A DNA stretch of 64,000 nucleotides from UBA1422 sp041752735 (GTDB taxonomy: Bacteria > Bacillota > Clostridia > Peptostreptococcales > Anaerovoracaceae). The stretch lies in contig JBGSVW010000006.1 of assembly GCA_041752735.1 (NCBI GenBank), positions 1-64,000 on the forward strand. Reading direction: 5' to 3'. The notes under the pieces are model-generated. The model was not told the DNA's origin, searched no databases, and saw only the letters and a list, made by a program, of their open reading frames with translations. Positions within the stretch are counted from its first letter, which is position 1. Each line of letters begins with the position of its first letter. This document shows positions 8,864 through 17,535 of this stretch, piece after piece. The translations under genes and the position numbers were made by a program.

Positions 8864-10252
8864 TCAATCTTCTTCTTTTTTTGGCGGAAACGGGTGTTTC
8901 AAACTTTGAGATAGTAAGGTGGCTGCTGCTTCCGGGTATTTTCTGGATAGGACACCCAGGGATGCCATGATGTAGTCGTTGTCCACCAGAATTTCTGCTG
9001 CCTGGCTGGGAAACAAAAGCATGCCGGTTTCGTTGTGCTTGGCAATCCGCTTCATGATTTCTACCCGATGGGGCAGCCTGGTCAAGGCACCGCCTGTGCC
9101 AACGATAAAGTTCACTTGGGTCAGGTCTTTTCCTTCCGCCAAGGTTTGGCGGCCGGAAGGACCGTAGATGTACCGGATGGTGCCTGCATGGCGTTCTACG
9201 GCCTTTAACGTGGCCTCTTTGGCTAACCGCTCCACCAGCTTGATTTCGTCTGGGTTCTTTGGAATCGCTGTGTAGCCATCCAGGGTTTTATCCACATCGA
9301 TATCGGCTAGGTCCTTACGGAATTTTTCTTCACCGATGGATTCAATAACTTTCATCCTGTTGACATAAAGGCCCAAGTCCCCTTCCACCGTCCGCTTGGC
9401 TTTGGGTTCAGGACTAATCAGTAATTTAGCAATTGTTTCCGAATCATCGGTTACGGAGTGGACATCGGTAGTAGCCCCACCTACATCCAACACCATCAAG
9501 TTTCCCAAATACTGATACATCAGCTTGGTGCATTCCATCACCGCGCCGGGGGTGGGAATAATCGGTCCATTGACCATGTCCCGCACGTGCTCCATGCCGG
9601 GGGCATGGATGATGTGTTCTTCAAAGGCTTCCTGAATTACCTTCCGGCAAGGTTCCACATTTAACTGGTCAATCTTGGGATAGACGTTTTCCACCACATA
9701 GAGCTTCGTTCCGGTGCCTTCAAAAATTAGCCTGATTTCTTCTTGGTTTTCAATATTTCCGGCATAAATCACCGGAATGTTTAGGTTCATACTACGGATC
9801 ATCTCGGCATTATCAAGGGCGGTATCACGCTCTCCAAAATCCACACCACCTGCAATGAGAATCAAGTTTGGGTTCACTTCTTCGATTTTTTTTAAGTCTG
9901 TTCGCCTTAGTTTTCCGGCAGTGATGTAGTGTATGATTCCTCCTGCACCTAGGGCTGCTTCTTTAGCTGCACGTGCGGTCATATCATAAACCAGACCATG
10001 GACAGTCATCTTTAGTCCTCCGGCTGCTGATGAAGTGGCCAGCATCTCATCATAAGTAAGCTCTGAAACACCTTTGTTTTTGCATAGATCATCGATGGCC
10101 CCTTGCAGTCCTACACGGACATCTCCTTCCAAAACAGAAGTAGGTGCTTGCCCCTGTCCCCAAAAGACAGGCTGACCGGATGCCAGGTTATGAAAGCCAT
10201 TTACCACAGTGGTGGTGGATCCGATTTCGGCCACCAGAACATCAATTTTCAT
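8864..10252 (-). CDS. GlmL/MutL-like protein, probable reactivase for the aminomutase
   Basis: A 462-residue protein of the MutL/GlmL family (ASKHA fold), with VLVAEIGSTTTVVNGF as the N-terminal phosphate-binding stretch and VLDVGGATTDVHSV as a second. Homologues accompany B12-dependent carbon-skeleton mutases and aminomutases and are thought to reactivate or chaperone them. The position between oraE and orr matches known ornithine clusters. The ATG at 10252 with GGAG upstream is preferred to a TTG 12 nt earlier. A hairpin lies in the 148-bp gap after oraE and may lower its expression. Confidence 0.82.
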   Translation of the reverse strand: MKIDVLVAEIGSTTTVVNGFHNLASGQPVFWGQGQAPTSVLEGDVRVGLQGAIDDLCKNKGVSELTYDEMLATSSAAGGLKMTVHGLVYDMTARAAKEAALGAGGIIHYITAGKLRRTDLKKIEEVNPNLILIAGGVDFGERDTALDNAEMIRSMNLNIPVIYAGNIENQEEIRLIFEGTGTKLYVVENVYPKIDQLNVEPCRKVIQEAFEEHIIHAPGMEHVRDMVNGPIIPTPGAVMECTKLMYQYLGNLMVLDVGGATTDVHSVTDDSETIAKLLISPEPKAKRTVEGDLGLYVNRMKVIESIGEEKFRKDLADIDVDKTLDGYTAIPKNPDEIKLVERLAKEATLKAVERHAGTIRYIYGPSGRQTLAEGKDLTQVNFIVGTGGALTRLPHRVEIMKRIAKHNETGMLLFPSQAAEILVDNDYIMASLGVLSRKYPEAAATLLSQSLKHPFPPKKEED

Positions 10253-10328
10253 GGTTTTCTCCAAACAGTTTTGTCAAAATTATCGGTTGTTTTATTGTTG
10301 GGTTTGAAGTTGTTATGCAAATCTGAAA

Positions 10329-10356
10329 AGCAGGACGGGCAAAAACCCGCCCTGCT
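10329..10356 (-). other. Intra-operon hairpin, possible weak terminator
   Basis: An 11-bp GC-rich stem (10329-10339 with 10346-10356, one mismatch) has a 6-nt loop and is followed on the minus strand by only four T residues. It lies in the 148-bp gap between oraE and the reactivase gene. It could partly terminate transcription, or protect the upstream mRNA from degradation, so that the structural enzymes are made in excess over reactivase and racemase. Confidence 0.5.
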
Positions 10357-10400
10357 GCTCAGTGTTGCAAATGATATTTATTTAGTATTAAACATTCAGC

Positions 10401-12617
10401 TTACTTTTTCTCTGAGGCTCTTCGTCTGCGTCGTTCCTCAACGAGGAAGGATGCCACGTCTATGCCATGGGAGTTTCGGCCAAAGGCGGCATCAATGCCG
10501 GTCTTCATGCCTTCTTCCGGAACGACCTGGGTACCACCGGCAGCGATGATAACGCTATCGCGGATGCCCTTTTCCACAGCAAGCTCATGAATTCGTTTCA
10601 TGTTCTTGTAGTGGATGTTGTCATGGGAAATGATAGTGGAAGCCAGAATGACTTCAGCCTTCAGTTCAACCGCAGCGTCTACCAGTTTTTCAACCGGAAC
10701 AGAAGTGCCCAAATAATGAACTTCAATGCCAAACTTCTCAATTCCACCATGCTTGATGTCGATGATTTCCCGCAGTCCTACGGAATGCTCGTCCATTCCA
10801 ACGGTTCCGCAAACCAGACGCAACGGAAATTCTTCAATGTCAGCTCTGATTTCGGCTTCCGTCAGATAAGTGGGTTCCGGTGGAATCACCAAGCTGGCCA
10901 CATCGATGTCAAAGGTAACTTTGCCCTTTAATTCGATGCGGGTCCCTTCAGCTTCCTGAAGGACTTCTCTGGAAATGACAGAGGGTTCTGCCAAGCCCAT
11001 TTTTTTGGCCACTTCAACGGCAACCGCTTCTGCAGTCCGCTTGTTGGTGGGGATCATCATGGTCATCATCACAATGCCGTCTCCTTGCCATTCCATCTCC
11101 GGAATAATCAGGTCAGTATGTCGATATCTCTCGGTTTCTGCCATTCTGATGTTTACATTGTCTGTCTCATCCAACTCGTCGATGTAGACAATCTTGCTTC
11201 TGTCTTCAAAGGTGCATCCACCAATGAGGGCGGAAGGATCTTCCGGATTACCGCCATACTGTGCTACATTATTGTATCCAAAGTGAGCCGTAACCGGTGC
11301 CATGTAATCTTCGTCTCTTTCGAAAACAAAGCCGTATCCGATGCCGCCGTCGATTTTACGGGCAATGCCATCTCCGTGACGTTCGGGATATTCTGCAGAA
11401 TCCACAAAGAATCCTTCTTCTACTGCTTTGAAATAGCCACCGACTTCCAGGACTTCTTCCATAAACAGGCAGGCCTTTTCTTTAATCTCACGGGCCTTTT
11501 CACGAAGAGGTCCGTCTTTTTTCAGTTCAACCATATCCATCAAGCCATCCAAACCGATTAGGGTCTGTTTTGCTGTGTCGCAGGCTTCTACGTTGTAGAT
11601 ATGCCAGGGCACATTACGGCCTTCGTCAGGGGTGATGGTGGATTGAATGTCAGCGCTGGTCAGTTTGGAAACCAACATATTCAGCACGTGGGTAACCGTG
11701 GCTTCCCGGGCTGATGAATCGATGTATTTGGTGTTCATCTGAGCACGCATCCGATACTTATCACAGAATTCCCGGAGGGCTACCGCATAAGGCAAGTCCA
11801 TAAACACACAAGGTGCAGGGGTAGCTGTGGGTGGCACAGTGGAAAGACAGATGTTCTTGGGATCAATGCCGGCCATCTCGGAAAATTTGGAGTTGATGGC
11901 ATGCTGAACAATCAGCTCAGGCATGACTTTCCAGGCTTCACGTGCGGTGGCATTGGCGTTATGAGCTCCGTCAATTTGTGCAATTTTCGCCCAGGCCAGA
12001 ATTTTTTTGGATTCGCAAGCATCGATAAAAGAACGTACGCCGTTGATGTTTCGATAAAGAATATTGTACTGGGGATCCTGGTGGGCGCCGTTGACGCCTT
12101 CTTCGGCGAACATGACTGCGATGTCCGGTCCGGCTACGCCTGAAACATAGGAATGGTAGTTGATGGGACGGCCCACTTCATCTTCAATGGCATCCAGGGC
12201 TTTTCGTTGTGCCCGGACTTGCTTTCTGGAAATGGGTACGCCGCCGATGCCTTGAGGTGTTCCTTCCACCAGGCTGTCCATATGGGACTGACCGGCAGTA
12301 CGAATAACCATGATATGATCTGCGCCATGCCATGCGGCCATTCTCATACGACGAATGTCGTCCTCAAAACGACCCGATGCGATTTCGGTTGTGATCACCG
12401 GGGCGGGTTGTGGATCGATGTTGTCAAAATACTTTGCTGGTGGCAGAGGCACACCATTGGTCAGGGGTTCTGTTGCATCCCTGTATTCAAAGGGACCCAT
12501 TTTTAGGCCGGGAGCCGGTTTACGCCAGGTCCAGCCTGTTCTTCTGGGCTCATATTTGTCCAGGTCCTGGAGGATTTGTTCGATATCCAGTTTCTCGTTA
12601 TGGTCTAACTTCATCAT
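10401..12617 (-). CDS. oraE: D-ornithine 4,5-aminomutase, large (E) subunit
   Basis: The 738-residue adenosylcobalamin- and PLP-binding subunit that, with OraS, converts D-ornithine to 2,4-diaminopentanoate. The C-terminal Rossmann-like B12 domain carries the DxHxxG lower-ligand motif as DEHSVG at about 609-614, with the later SxL/GG elements (LASTI and AAGGTQ). The N-terminal region is a TIM-barrel that holds the PLP/substrate site. Length equals that of characterised OraE proteins. The start is one of two adjacent ATGs after GGAGG, and the second (12614) has the better spacing. It lies 9 bp after oraS. Confidence 0.95.
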   Translation of the reverse strand: MMKLDHNEKLDIEQILQDLDKYEPRRTGWTWRKPAPGLKMGPFEYRDATEPLTNGVPLPPAKYFDNIDPQPAPVITTEIASGRFEDDIRRMRMAAWHGADHIMVIRTAGQSHMDSLVEGTPQGIGGVPISRKQVRAQRKALDAIEDEVGRPINYHSYVSGVAGPDIAVMFAEEGVNGAHQDPQYNILYRNINGVRSFIDACESKKILAWAKIAQIDGAHNANATAREAWKVMPELIVQHAINSKFSEMAGIDPKNICLSTVPPTATPAPCVFMDLPYAVALREFCDKYRMRAQMNTKYIDSSAREATVTHVLNMLVSKLTSADIQSTITPDEGRNVPWHIYNVEACDTAKQTLIGLDGLMDMVELKKDGPLREKAREIKEKACLFMEEVLEVGGYFKAVEEGFFVDSAEYPERHGDGIARKIDGGIGYGFVFERDEDYMAPVTAHFGYNNVAQYGGNPEDPSALIGGCTFEDRSKIVYIDELDETDNVNIRMAETERYRHTDLIIPEMEWQGDGIVMMTMMIPTNKRTAEAVAVEVAKKMGLAEPSVISREVLQEAEGTRIELKGKVTFDIDVASLVIPPEPTYLTEAEIRADIEEFPLRLVCGTVGMDEHSVGLREIIDIKHGGIEKFGIEVHYLGTSVPVEKLVDAAVELKAEVILASTIISHDNIHYKNMKRIHELAVEKGIRDSVIIAAGGTQVVPEEGMKTGIDAAFGRNSHGIDVASFLVEERRRRRASEKK

Positions 12618-12626
12618 ATCCTCCTT

Positions 12627-12980
12627 CTACCGAAATTGGGCGACGGCTTCATCCCAAGCGTCTCCCTTTGCAAGCATTTCACCGGCTTCTTTGATAGAAA
12701 TGCCTTTGGCCTTGGCCAGTTTATATACTACGTTGCCGGCACCTTTGCCCATAAGGCCACGGTCCATGCATCCTTCTACGATGGGTTTGGTATCCAGCGA
12801 GGAGATGCCCATGCGCAGCAATACCGAACGTTCAACCGATGGGGTGGTGTTTTTTCTCCCCAGCTCCAGCAGGGGCGAAACCACTTGGGTGGTCAATTCC
12901 CAGAACCGGTCATACAGCTCTTTATCGGAGAGTCCGGCAATCTGTTTTCTGCGTTCTGCAAAATCATCTTGTCTTTTCAT
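12627..12980 (-). CDS. oraS: D-ornithine 4,5-aminomutase, small (S) subunit
   Basis: The 117-residue helical partner of OraE, needed for aminomutase activity. It matches the family in size and in stretches such as FAERRKQIAGLSDKELYDRFW and RSVLLRMGISSLDT. It overlaps the end of ortB by 4 bp (ATGA) and precedes oraE by 9 bp, so the two subunits are translated from one message. Confidence 0.95.
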   Translation of the reverse strand: MKRQDDFAERRKQIAGLSDKELYDRFWELTTQVVSPLLELGRKNTTPSVERSVLLRMGISSLDTKPIVEGCMDRGLMGKGAGNVVYKLAKAKGISIKEAGEMLAKGDAWDEAVAQFR

Positions 12981-14401
12981 TTACTTACTCCTTCATTTTG
13001 AATGGTTCCAATGACTTCTTTGACCCAAGCCGTGTCCTTCATGGTCTCATCGGCCAGAAAACGGATGTCCTCTTCTGTGGGATCGTCCACATTGTAGGTT
13101 TTGAGTGCGGTCCGAATCAGCGATTTCCTCATGTGATCCAGATCGATTTCCGTAGCCTTGATCTGGCTGGGGTGACTTGGGAAAATAATATTCTTGCCTG
13201 GCACTTCATCCTTCGGGTCGCCGAAATGAATATCAATGCCGTTACTTCGTGCAAAAGAGAGTTGTGGTTGAATGTGTTTGCCTGCTCCGGTATATTCGGT
13301 TTCCTGTACAACAATCAACTGATCCCTGTCCATTTCCTGAGACAGCGCAAAGGCAGCAGCCAGGGATGTGTTGCCGGCTGGCCCTTTTTCAAGTCCCTCC
13401 AACGTTGCCAGACACTCCGTCATATAAAATACATCTCCCTGCGTGACGGTCACATACCGTTGCATGTAACGAAGGGGTCTTGCAGCGGACCTGGGCACAT
13501 CAGAACGATCCGGCCAGTTGGAAAATGGCACGCCGAATCCGGTATGTCCAGTGGTAAAGGATTTCTTGTTGAAATCACCATCCGATGCCATATGAAGTCC
13601 CGAAAGATCCACCGAGGCACCCACCACCTGAGATTCCGCGCCTGCTTTTCGAAGTCCACGGGCAGTCCCTGTCAGATTGCCACCGCCGGCTTGGGTGCAA
13701 ACCACCACGTCCGGATCTTTGCTGAATTTTTCTCGGAACTGCATGGCTATTTCATATCCCAACGTTTCCACACCGGCAATTCCAAATGGCGTATATAGTG
13801 AAGCGTTGAAGTATCCGGTTTCTTCCAGTAGCAAGAGGAATTTGAAAAACAGTTCCGGTCCCACAGAAAGTTGCACCACTTCTGCCCCAAGAGCTTCACA
13901 TTTTCTGGCTTTCTCGACGATTTCAGGCTGACCGACCCCTTTGGAGTCATAACATTCCTGAACAATAATACATTTCAGCCCAGCCATGGCTGCCTGGGAT
14001 GCCACGGCTGCGCCGTAGTTCCCGCTGGTGGCTGAGATCACGCCTTTGTATCCCAATCGCTTGGCATGATATACCGCATTTGCGGCACGCCTTGCCTTGA
14101 AACTTCCTGATGGGTTCGATGCCTCGTCCTTGATGAAAATACGTGCACCTTTGCCTTCCGGGGCACAGGCTCTGGCCAAAGCGGTCAAGTTGTGCAGCTC
14201 TAGGATTGGCGTTTTGCCCACATTGACACCATATTGAATGTTTTGCATTTCTTCCAGGGTATATCCGGTTTCCCTCATCATCTTTTCATAATCGAACGCA
14301 ATAGAACCGGATTCGAACTTGGAATAATCAATGCCCACGGACTTCAGCATGATTTCGGGTTTCCGTGCCATGACGGAAGCATAATCGTTGGATTTAGTCA
14401 T
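12977..14401 (-). CDS. ortB: 2-amino-4-oxopentanoate thiolase, beta subunit
   Basis: A 474-residue PLP enzyme of the tryptophan synthase-beta/threonine synthase fold. With OrtA it cleaves 2-amino-4-oxopentanoate with CoA to D-alanine and acetyl-CoA, the energy-yielding step of ornithine oxidation. The PLP lysine is in NPSGSFKARRAAN, the following ATSGNYG loop binds substrate, and the phosphate-binding glycine loop is TQAGGGNLTG. The start codon shares one base with the ortA stop (TAATG). Confidence 0.95.
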   Translation of the reverse strand: MTKSNDYASVMARKPEIMLKSVGIDYSKFESGSIAFDYEKMMRETGYTLEEMQNIQYGVNVGKTPILELHNLTALARACAPEGKGARIFIKDEASNPSGSFKARRAANAVYHAKRLGYKGVISATSGNYGAAVASQAAMAGLKCIIVQECYDSKGVGQPEIVEKARKCEALGAEVVQLSVGPELFFKFLLLLEETGYFNASLYTPFGIAGVETLGYEIAMQFREKFSKDPDVVVCTQAGGGNLTGTARGLRKAGAESQVVGASVDLSGLHMASDGDFNKKSFTTGHTGFGVPFSNWPDRSDVPRSAARPLRYMQRYVTVTQGDVFYMTECLATLEGLEKGPAGNTSLAAAFALSQEMDRDQLIVVQETEYTGAGKHIQPQLSFARSNGIDIHFGDPKDEVPGKNIIFPSHPSQIKATEIDLDHMRKSLIRTALKTYNVDDPTEEDIRFLADETMKDTAWVKEVIGTIQNEGVSK

Positions 14402-14700
14402 TATTTTTCACCCCCGAATACGATTCCGCGAACTTGCTTATCGATGGCCAATAGTTCCGGGATGAATTTCCCGTAATCGTGGTCATAGTAAGGATTTACT
14501 TCAATCAAGGTGCCGGTTTCCAGGCGCCCTGTGACAGTTTCAACTTCAACCTCATCACCGAATTCCGCATCTGATTGAAGGAATCCTTTATCCCACATCT
14601 CAAGCGCCACAGCCTTGGTGTCATCCGGAACCTGAGGGGCTCGTTCAGACGGCTGAAGGATGATCTTGTGGATTCGGACCCATTCGCCTTTCTTAATCAT
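14401..14700 (-). CDS. ortA: 2-amino-4-oxopentanoate thiolase, alpha subunit
   Basis: The 99-residue small subunit of the thiolase. It shows the characteristic VRIHKIILQPSERAPQVPDDT start and the GRLETGTLIEVNPYYDHDYG middle. It is always encoded next to ortB, and here the genes overlap by one base. AAGGAG precedes the ATG. The gap to ord is 25 bp. Confidence 0.94.
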   Translation of the reverse strand: MIKKGEWVRIHKIILQPSERAPQVPDDTKAVALEMWDKGFLQSDAEFGDEVEVETVTGRLETGTLIEVNPYYDHDYGKFIPELLAIDKQVRGIVFGGEK

Positions 14701-14725
14701 TTTTATCTCCTTGGTTTTCGGGATA

Positions 14726-15784
14726 TTATTTTACGATTTTTGCTTCAGGGCTGATTTGGTCACGCATGTCACCCATGATAGCACGGGGAACCGGCAGGTC
14801 CAGCATGGTGTGCAGACCCGGTCTTGCATTGATGACATGAGGAATCATGTTGACACACATTGCAATGGTGCCGATGCCGCCGGGGATTTCCGGTGTGTTC
14901 AGCATGTTGACATTTGGTGTTCCCTTGATGATGACATAGTCTCCGGTAACAACTCCAACCTGCTCTGGCTCAATCTGTTGAGGATGCTCCATCTTGATTT
15001 TGACTTGGCCGTCCACGTAGCATTCTGCTTCCATGGCACAACCGGCAACATTGCCCGCTTTTGCAAAGCCATACGGAGATTTTCGGTCAACATCTGTCAT
15101 GATGGGATTCATGCTTTGAACGACTTTTTCTACCTTCCAACCGATTGCGTCTGCAATCATGTTGGAGGATTCGTGGAATCCAACGTGTCCAGACAATTTG
15201 CCTGTTTTTACGCCATCAATGAATTCTTCTTTGGTGATGCCAATTCCTTGTTCTTCCATAACGGCCGGGCCGAATGGAGAAAGGCTGTTGACTCTTCTTG
15301 AGGTGATATGCTCCACTTCTTCACAGCAACCGGTCCAAAGTACAACCAGAAGGTCCATGATTAGGCCAGGGTTGATTCCGGTTCCCAAGATGGAAACGCC
15401 ATTGGCTTTTGCGATTTCATCCAGTTGCTTGGCCAGTTCAGGCTCTTGCGCCATGGGATATGCCATTTCTTCTGCAGAAGAAACCACATTGATTTTTTGA
15501 TCCAGGACAAACTTCAGACGGTCAAATGCCTTTTGGGTGAAAGAATCGGTGCAGCACAAAACCACATCAGCTGCTCCCGGTTTGATTACATCTTCAGGTG
15601 TACCAACAATCACGTCTTTCCGATCGCCACGGTCGGTATCAATAAAGTCAAACATGGATTTGCCAACTTTGCTGCCTCTGCCAACAGCTCCAACGATGTC
15701 AACGCCCTTTTTCTTCAACAACATGTCAGCCATGCCGCCGCCCATTGCGCCTAAACCCCAGATAATAACTTTTACATTTTCCAT
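14726..15784 (-). CDS. ord: 2,4-diaminopentanoate dehydrogenase
   Basis: A 352-residue NAD(P)-dependent amino acid dehydrogenase that oxidatively deaminates (2R,4S)-2,4-diaminopentanoate to 2-amino-4-oxopentanoate. The N-terminal Rossmann motif is IWGLGAMGGGMA, and the C-terminal half is of the DapB-like C-terminal type. It is the first structural gene of the ornithine operon, about 70 bp downstream of a sigma-54 promoter, with GGAGAAA before the ATG. Confidence 0.94.
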   Translation of the reverse strand: MENVKVIIWGLGAMGGGMADMLLKKKGVDIVGAVGRGSKVGKSMFDFIDTDRGDRKDVIVGTPEDVIKPGAADVVLCCTDSFTQKAFDRLKFVLDQKINVVSSAEEMAYPMAQEPELAKQLDEIAKANGVSILGTGINPGLIMDLLVVLWTGCCEEVEHITSRRVNSLSPFGPAVMEEQGIGITKEEFIDGVKTGKLSGHVGFHESSNMIADAIGWKVEKVVQSMNPIMTDVDRKSPYGFAKAGNVAGCAMEAECYVDGQVKIKMEHPQQIEPEQVGVVTGDYVIIKGTPNVNMLNTPEIPGGIGTIAMCVNMIPHVINARPGLHTMLDLPVPRAIMGDMRDQISPEAKIVK

Positions 15785-15851
15785 TTTTTATTTCTCCTTT
15801 TCGTGGTTCCTTCGCGGTTGCGATAGTTATACTAATAGTATCTATATATAG

Positions 15852-15868
15852 AGCAAGACTTATGCCAA
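15852..15868 (-). promoter_or_regulatory. Sigma-54 (-24/-12) promoter of the ornithine operon
   Basis: Read on the minus strand, TTGGCATAAGTCTTGCT carries the GG (-24, 15865-15866) and GC (-12, 15853-15854) doublets exactly 10 bp apart, with a good match to TGGCAYR-N4-TTGCW. It lies 68 bp upstream of ord, and a gene for a sigma-54 activator is next door. Confidence 0.88.
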
Positions 15869-15919
15869 TCCTTAGGGTTTCATGGGAATCTGTCACAGGA
15901 ACCGTTGAAAGCAATGAAA

Positions 15920-15942
15920 AAAGCCCTATTTTCAAGGGCTTT
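15920..15942 (-). terminator. Intrinsic terminator of the RocR-like gene
   Basis: AAAGCCCT and AGGGCTTT form a perfect 8-bp stem with a 7-nt loop, followed on the minus strand by TTTTTT. It separates the regulator gene from the sigma-54 promoter of ord. Confidence 0.8.
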
Positions 15943-16019
15943 CGCAATGTTGTTTATACTTGTTTATCTCAAGCGCATCTATTGAAAATACGACCTTTTG
16001 AGGATTATTGGTGCTCTTA

Positions 16020-16056
16020 TGCAAATATATTTGCTATTTGTGCAAATTTATTTGCA
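16020..16056. promoter_or_regulatory. Tandem palindromic activator sites (UAS) for the RocR-like protein
   Basis: Two 16-bp palindromes, TGCAAATATATTTGCT (16020-16035) and TGCAAATTTATTTGCA (16041-16056), follow TGCAAAT-N2-ATTTGCA. Their centres are 21 bp apart (two helical turns), about 160-195 bp upstream of the -24/-12 promoter, the usual distance for a sigma-54 enhancer. The second overlaps the stop codon and last codons of the regulator gene. Confidence 0.75.
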
Positions 16057-17439
16057 CCCATGCCTTTTCAGCTTGTGTTGCAAGGTCTGGCGCTTGATAC
16101 CCAGGCTGGCTGCAGCTTGGGAAACATTGCCTTTGTGTTGTTCCATAGCACGTTCCACCACCTCTTTTTCCAGCCTTGCTAAAAATGCATCGATGGTTTG
16201 ACCCGGTACTTCCACGAAGTTATTTTCATTTCGGAGAAAAGGTCGGTGATTCAGATGAATATGATCCGCATTCAGCTCATCATTTTCATCTGCCAGGGAA
16301 ACTGCAGACATGATGACATTTTCCAGTTCTCTGACATTTCCCGGATAGTCGTATGCCATTAACTTTTCAAGGGCTGCCGTCGAAATTCCTGCGATGCGTC
16401 GGTCAAAACGTCTGCACTGTTTATCAAGGAGTCGCTCAGTCAGTAGGGGGATGTCGTCTTTTCGGTTGCGCAATGGAATCAGATTCAAGTTGACGATGCT
16501 AAGCCGGTAATACAAATCTTTTCGTAGGGCGCCTCTTGCAATCAATTGCTCCGGGTCTTCGTTGACTGTCGCAATGATTCTAACATCTACCGGCACATCT
16601 TTGGTTCCGCCAATCCGTCTGATATAATCTTCCTGCAAAACCCGCAACAGTTTACTCTGAAGCTCATAGGGCATTGCGCTGATTTCGTCCAGCAAAAGCG
16701 TTCCCCCATTTGCTTGCTCAAACAAACCTGCACGATCTACCGCACCGGTGAAACCCCCTTTGGCAGTTCCGAACAAGATGCTTTCAAGTAAACTTTCCGG
16801 TAGCGCCGCACAATTTTGTGCCAGGAATGGACCGTTTTGTCGATCTCCGTCATAATGAATGCTCTGTGCAATCAACTCTTTTCCTGTTCCGGTTTCTCCA
16901 TAAATGAAAACTGAGGCTTTGGTTAAAGCAGCTTTTTTGGCTACATGAATGATATCCAGAAATTCTTTGTTCTCACCAATAATGTCTGCAAAATTGTAAT
17001 GTCGAATACGTGGATGTTCCATTTTTAATGGTTTGATGGATTCCTCCTGAAGCTCTAAAAGAGTATCCGACATGTTTTTGAAGTGTGTAATATCTTTCGC
17101 AATTTCTACTGCTGCAACGACTCTTCCATCCACTTCAATGGGAAAAGTCGTATTTACCGTGGTGATTTCTTTCCCATATTTGTTCAGATAGGTCTGCTGA
17201 CTGCTTTGGGTCGATTTGTTTTCTATTAAGGCTCTGTGCATAGTACTTTCTGTTTCGGGAATCTGAGAAAATGCCTCGCTGAATTTTTTTCCCAGCACCT
17301 CATCTCTTGCCGTATCTTCCATTTTGGCCATGGCGCTATTGTAAAACAAGGTCCGTCCATCTCGACCGACAACTTGCACACCCTCGTCGATTACTTCGAT
17401 GATGGATGCCAGCAGTGCCTCGTACTCATTTTGGTTCAT
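16048..17439 (-). CDS. RocR-like sigma-54-dependent activator of ornithine catabolism
   Basis: A 463-residue enhancer-binding protein with three parts: a PAS domain (about 5-120), an AAA+ domain with Walker A GETGTGKE and the sigma-54-contact loop GGFTGA (the usual GAFTGA with Ala changed to Gly), and a C-terminal Fis-type helix-turn-helix (NVSQAAASLGIKRQTLQHKL). Length and layout resemble Bacillus RocR, which activates arginine/ornithine catabolism. It sits directly upstream of the ornithine operon and so most likely senses ornithine or arginine through PAS. GAGGAGA precedes the ATG. It probably controls itself, since a third copy of its putative site overlaps its own promoter. Confidence 0.9.
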   Translation of the reverse strand: MNQNEYEALLASIIEVIDEGVQVVGRDGRTLFYNSAMAKMEDTARDEVLGKKFSEAFSQIPETESTMHRALIENKSTQSSQQTYLNKYGKEITTVNTTFPIEVDGRVVAAVEIAKDITHFKNMSDTLLELQEESIKPLKMEHPRIRHYNFADIIGENKEFLDIIHVAKKAALTKASVFIYGETGTGKELIAQSIHYDGDRQNGPFLAQNCAALPESLLESILFGTAKGGFTGAVDRAGLFEQANGGTLLLDEISAMPYELQSKLLRVLQEDYIRRIGGTKDVPVDVRIIATVNEDPEQLIARGALRKDLYYRLSIVNLNLIPLRNRKDDIPLLTERLLDKQCRRFDRRIAGISTAALEKLMAYDYPGNVRELENVIMSAVSLADENDELNADHIHLNHRPFLRNENNFVEVPGQTIDAFLARLEKEVVERAMEQHKGNVSQAAASLGIKRQTLQHKLKRHGCK

Positions 17440-17475
17440 GGCTCTTCTCCTCTAAATTTCATCTTTCGCTCTCTA

Positions 17476-17504
17476 TCTTAACACATAAAAAAACCAGGTG
17501 CAAA
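17476..17504 (-). promoter_or_regulatory. Putative sigma-70-type promoter of the RocR-like gene
   Basis: On the minus strand, TTGCAC (17499-17504) and TAAGAT (17476-17481) are 17 bp apart, about 37 bp ahead of the start codon. The -35 hexamer lies inside the palindrome and terminator stem at 17494-17521. Confidence 0.55.
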
Positions 17505-17521
17505 TAATTTTGCACCTGGTC
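17488..17521 (-). terminator. Intrinsic terminator whose stem contains a RocR-like site
   Basis: ACCAGGTGCAAA and TTTGCACCTGGT form a perfect 12-bp stem with a 4-nt loop and seven T residues on the minus strand. It terminates the two-gene membrane protein unit. The stem holds TGCAAATAATTTTGCA (17500-17515), a third copy of the palindrome found twice upstream of ord. Confidence 0.85.
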
Positions 17522-17535
17522 AACGTAATCGTATT

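Noticed and set aside
8864..10264. Longer start (TTG at 10264) for the reactivase gene
   Set aside because: The TTG overlaps the ribosome site GGAG that serves the ATG at 10252, and the shorter form starts as its homologues do.
12839..13798. 319-codon plus-strand ORF opposite ortB and oraS
   Set aside because: ortB and oraS on the other strand are clear family members covering the same DNA; the plus-strand frame has no ribosome site or recognisable domain.
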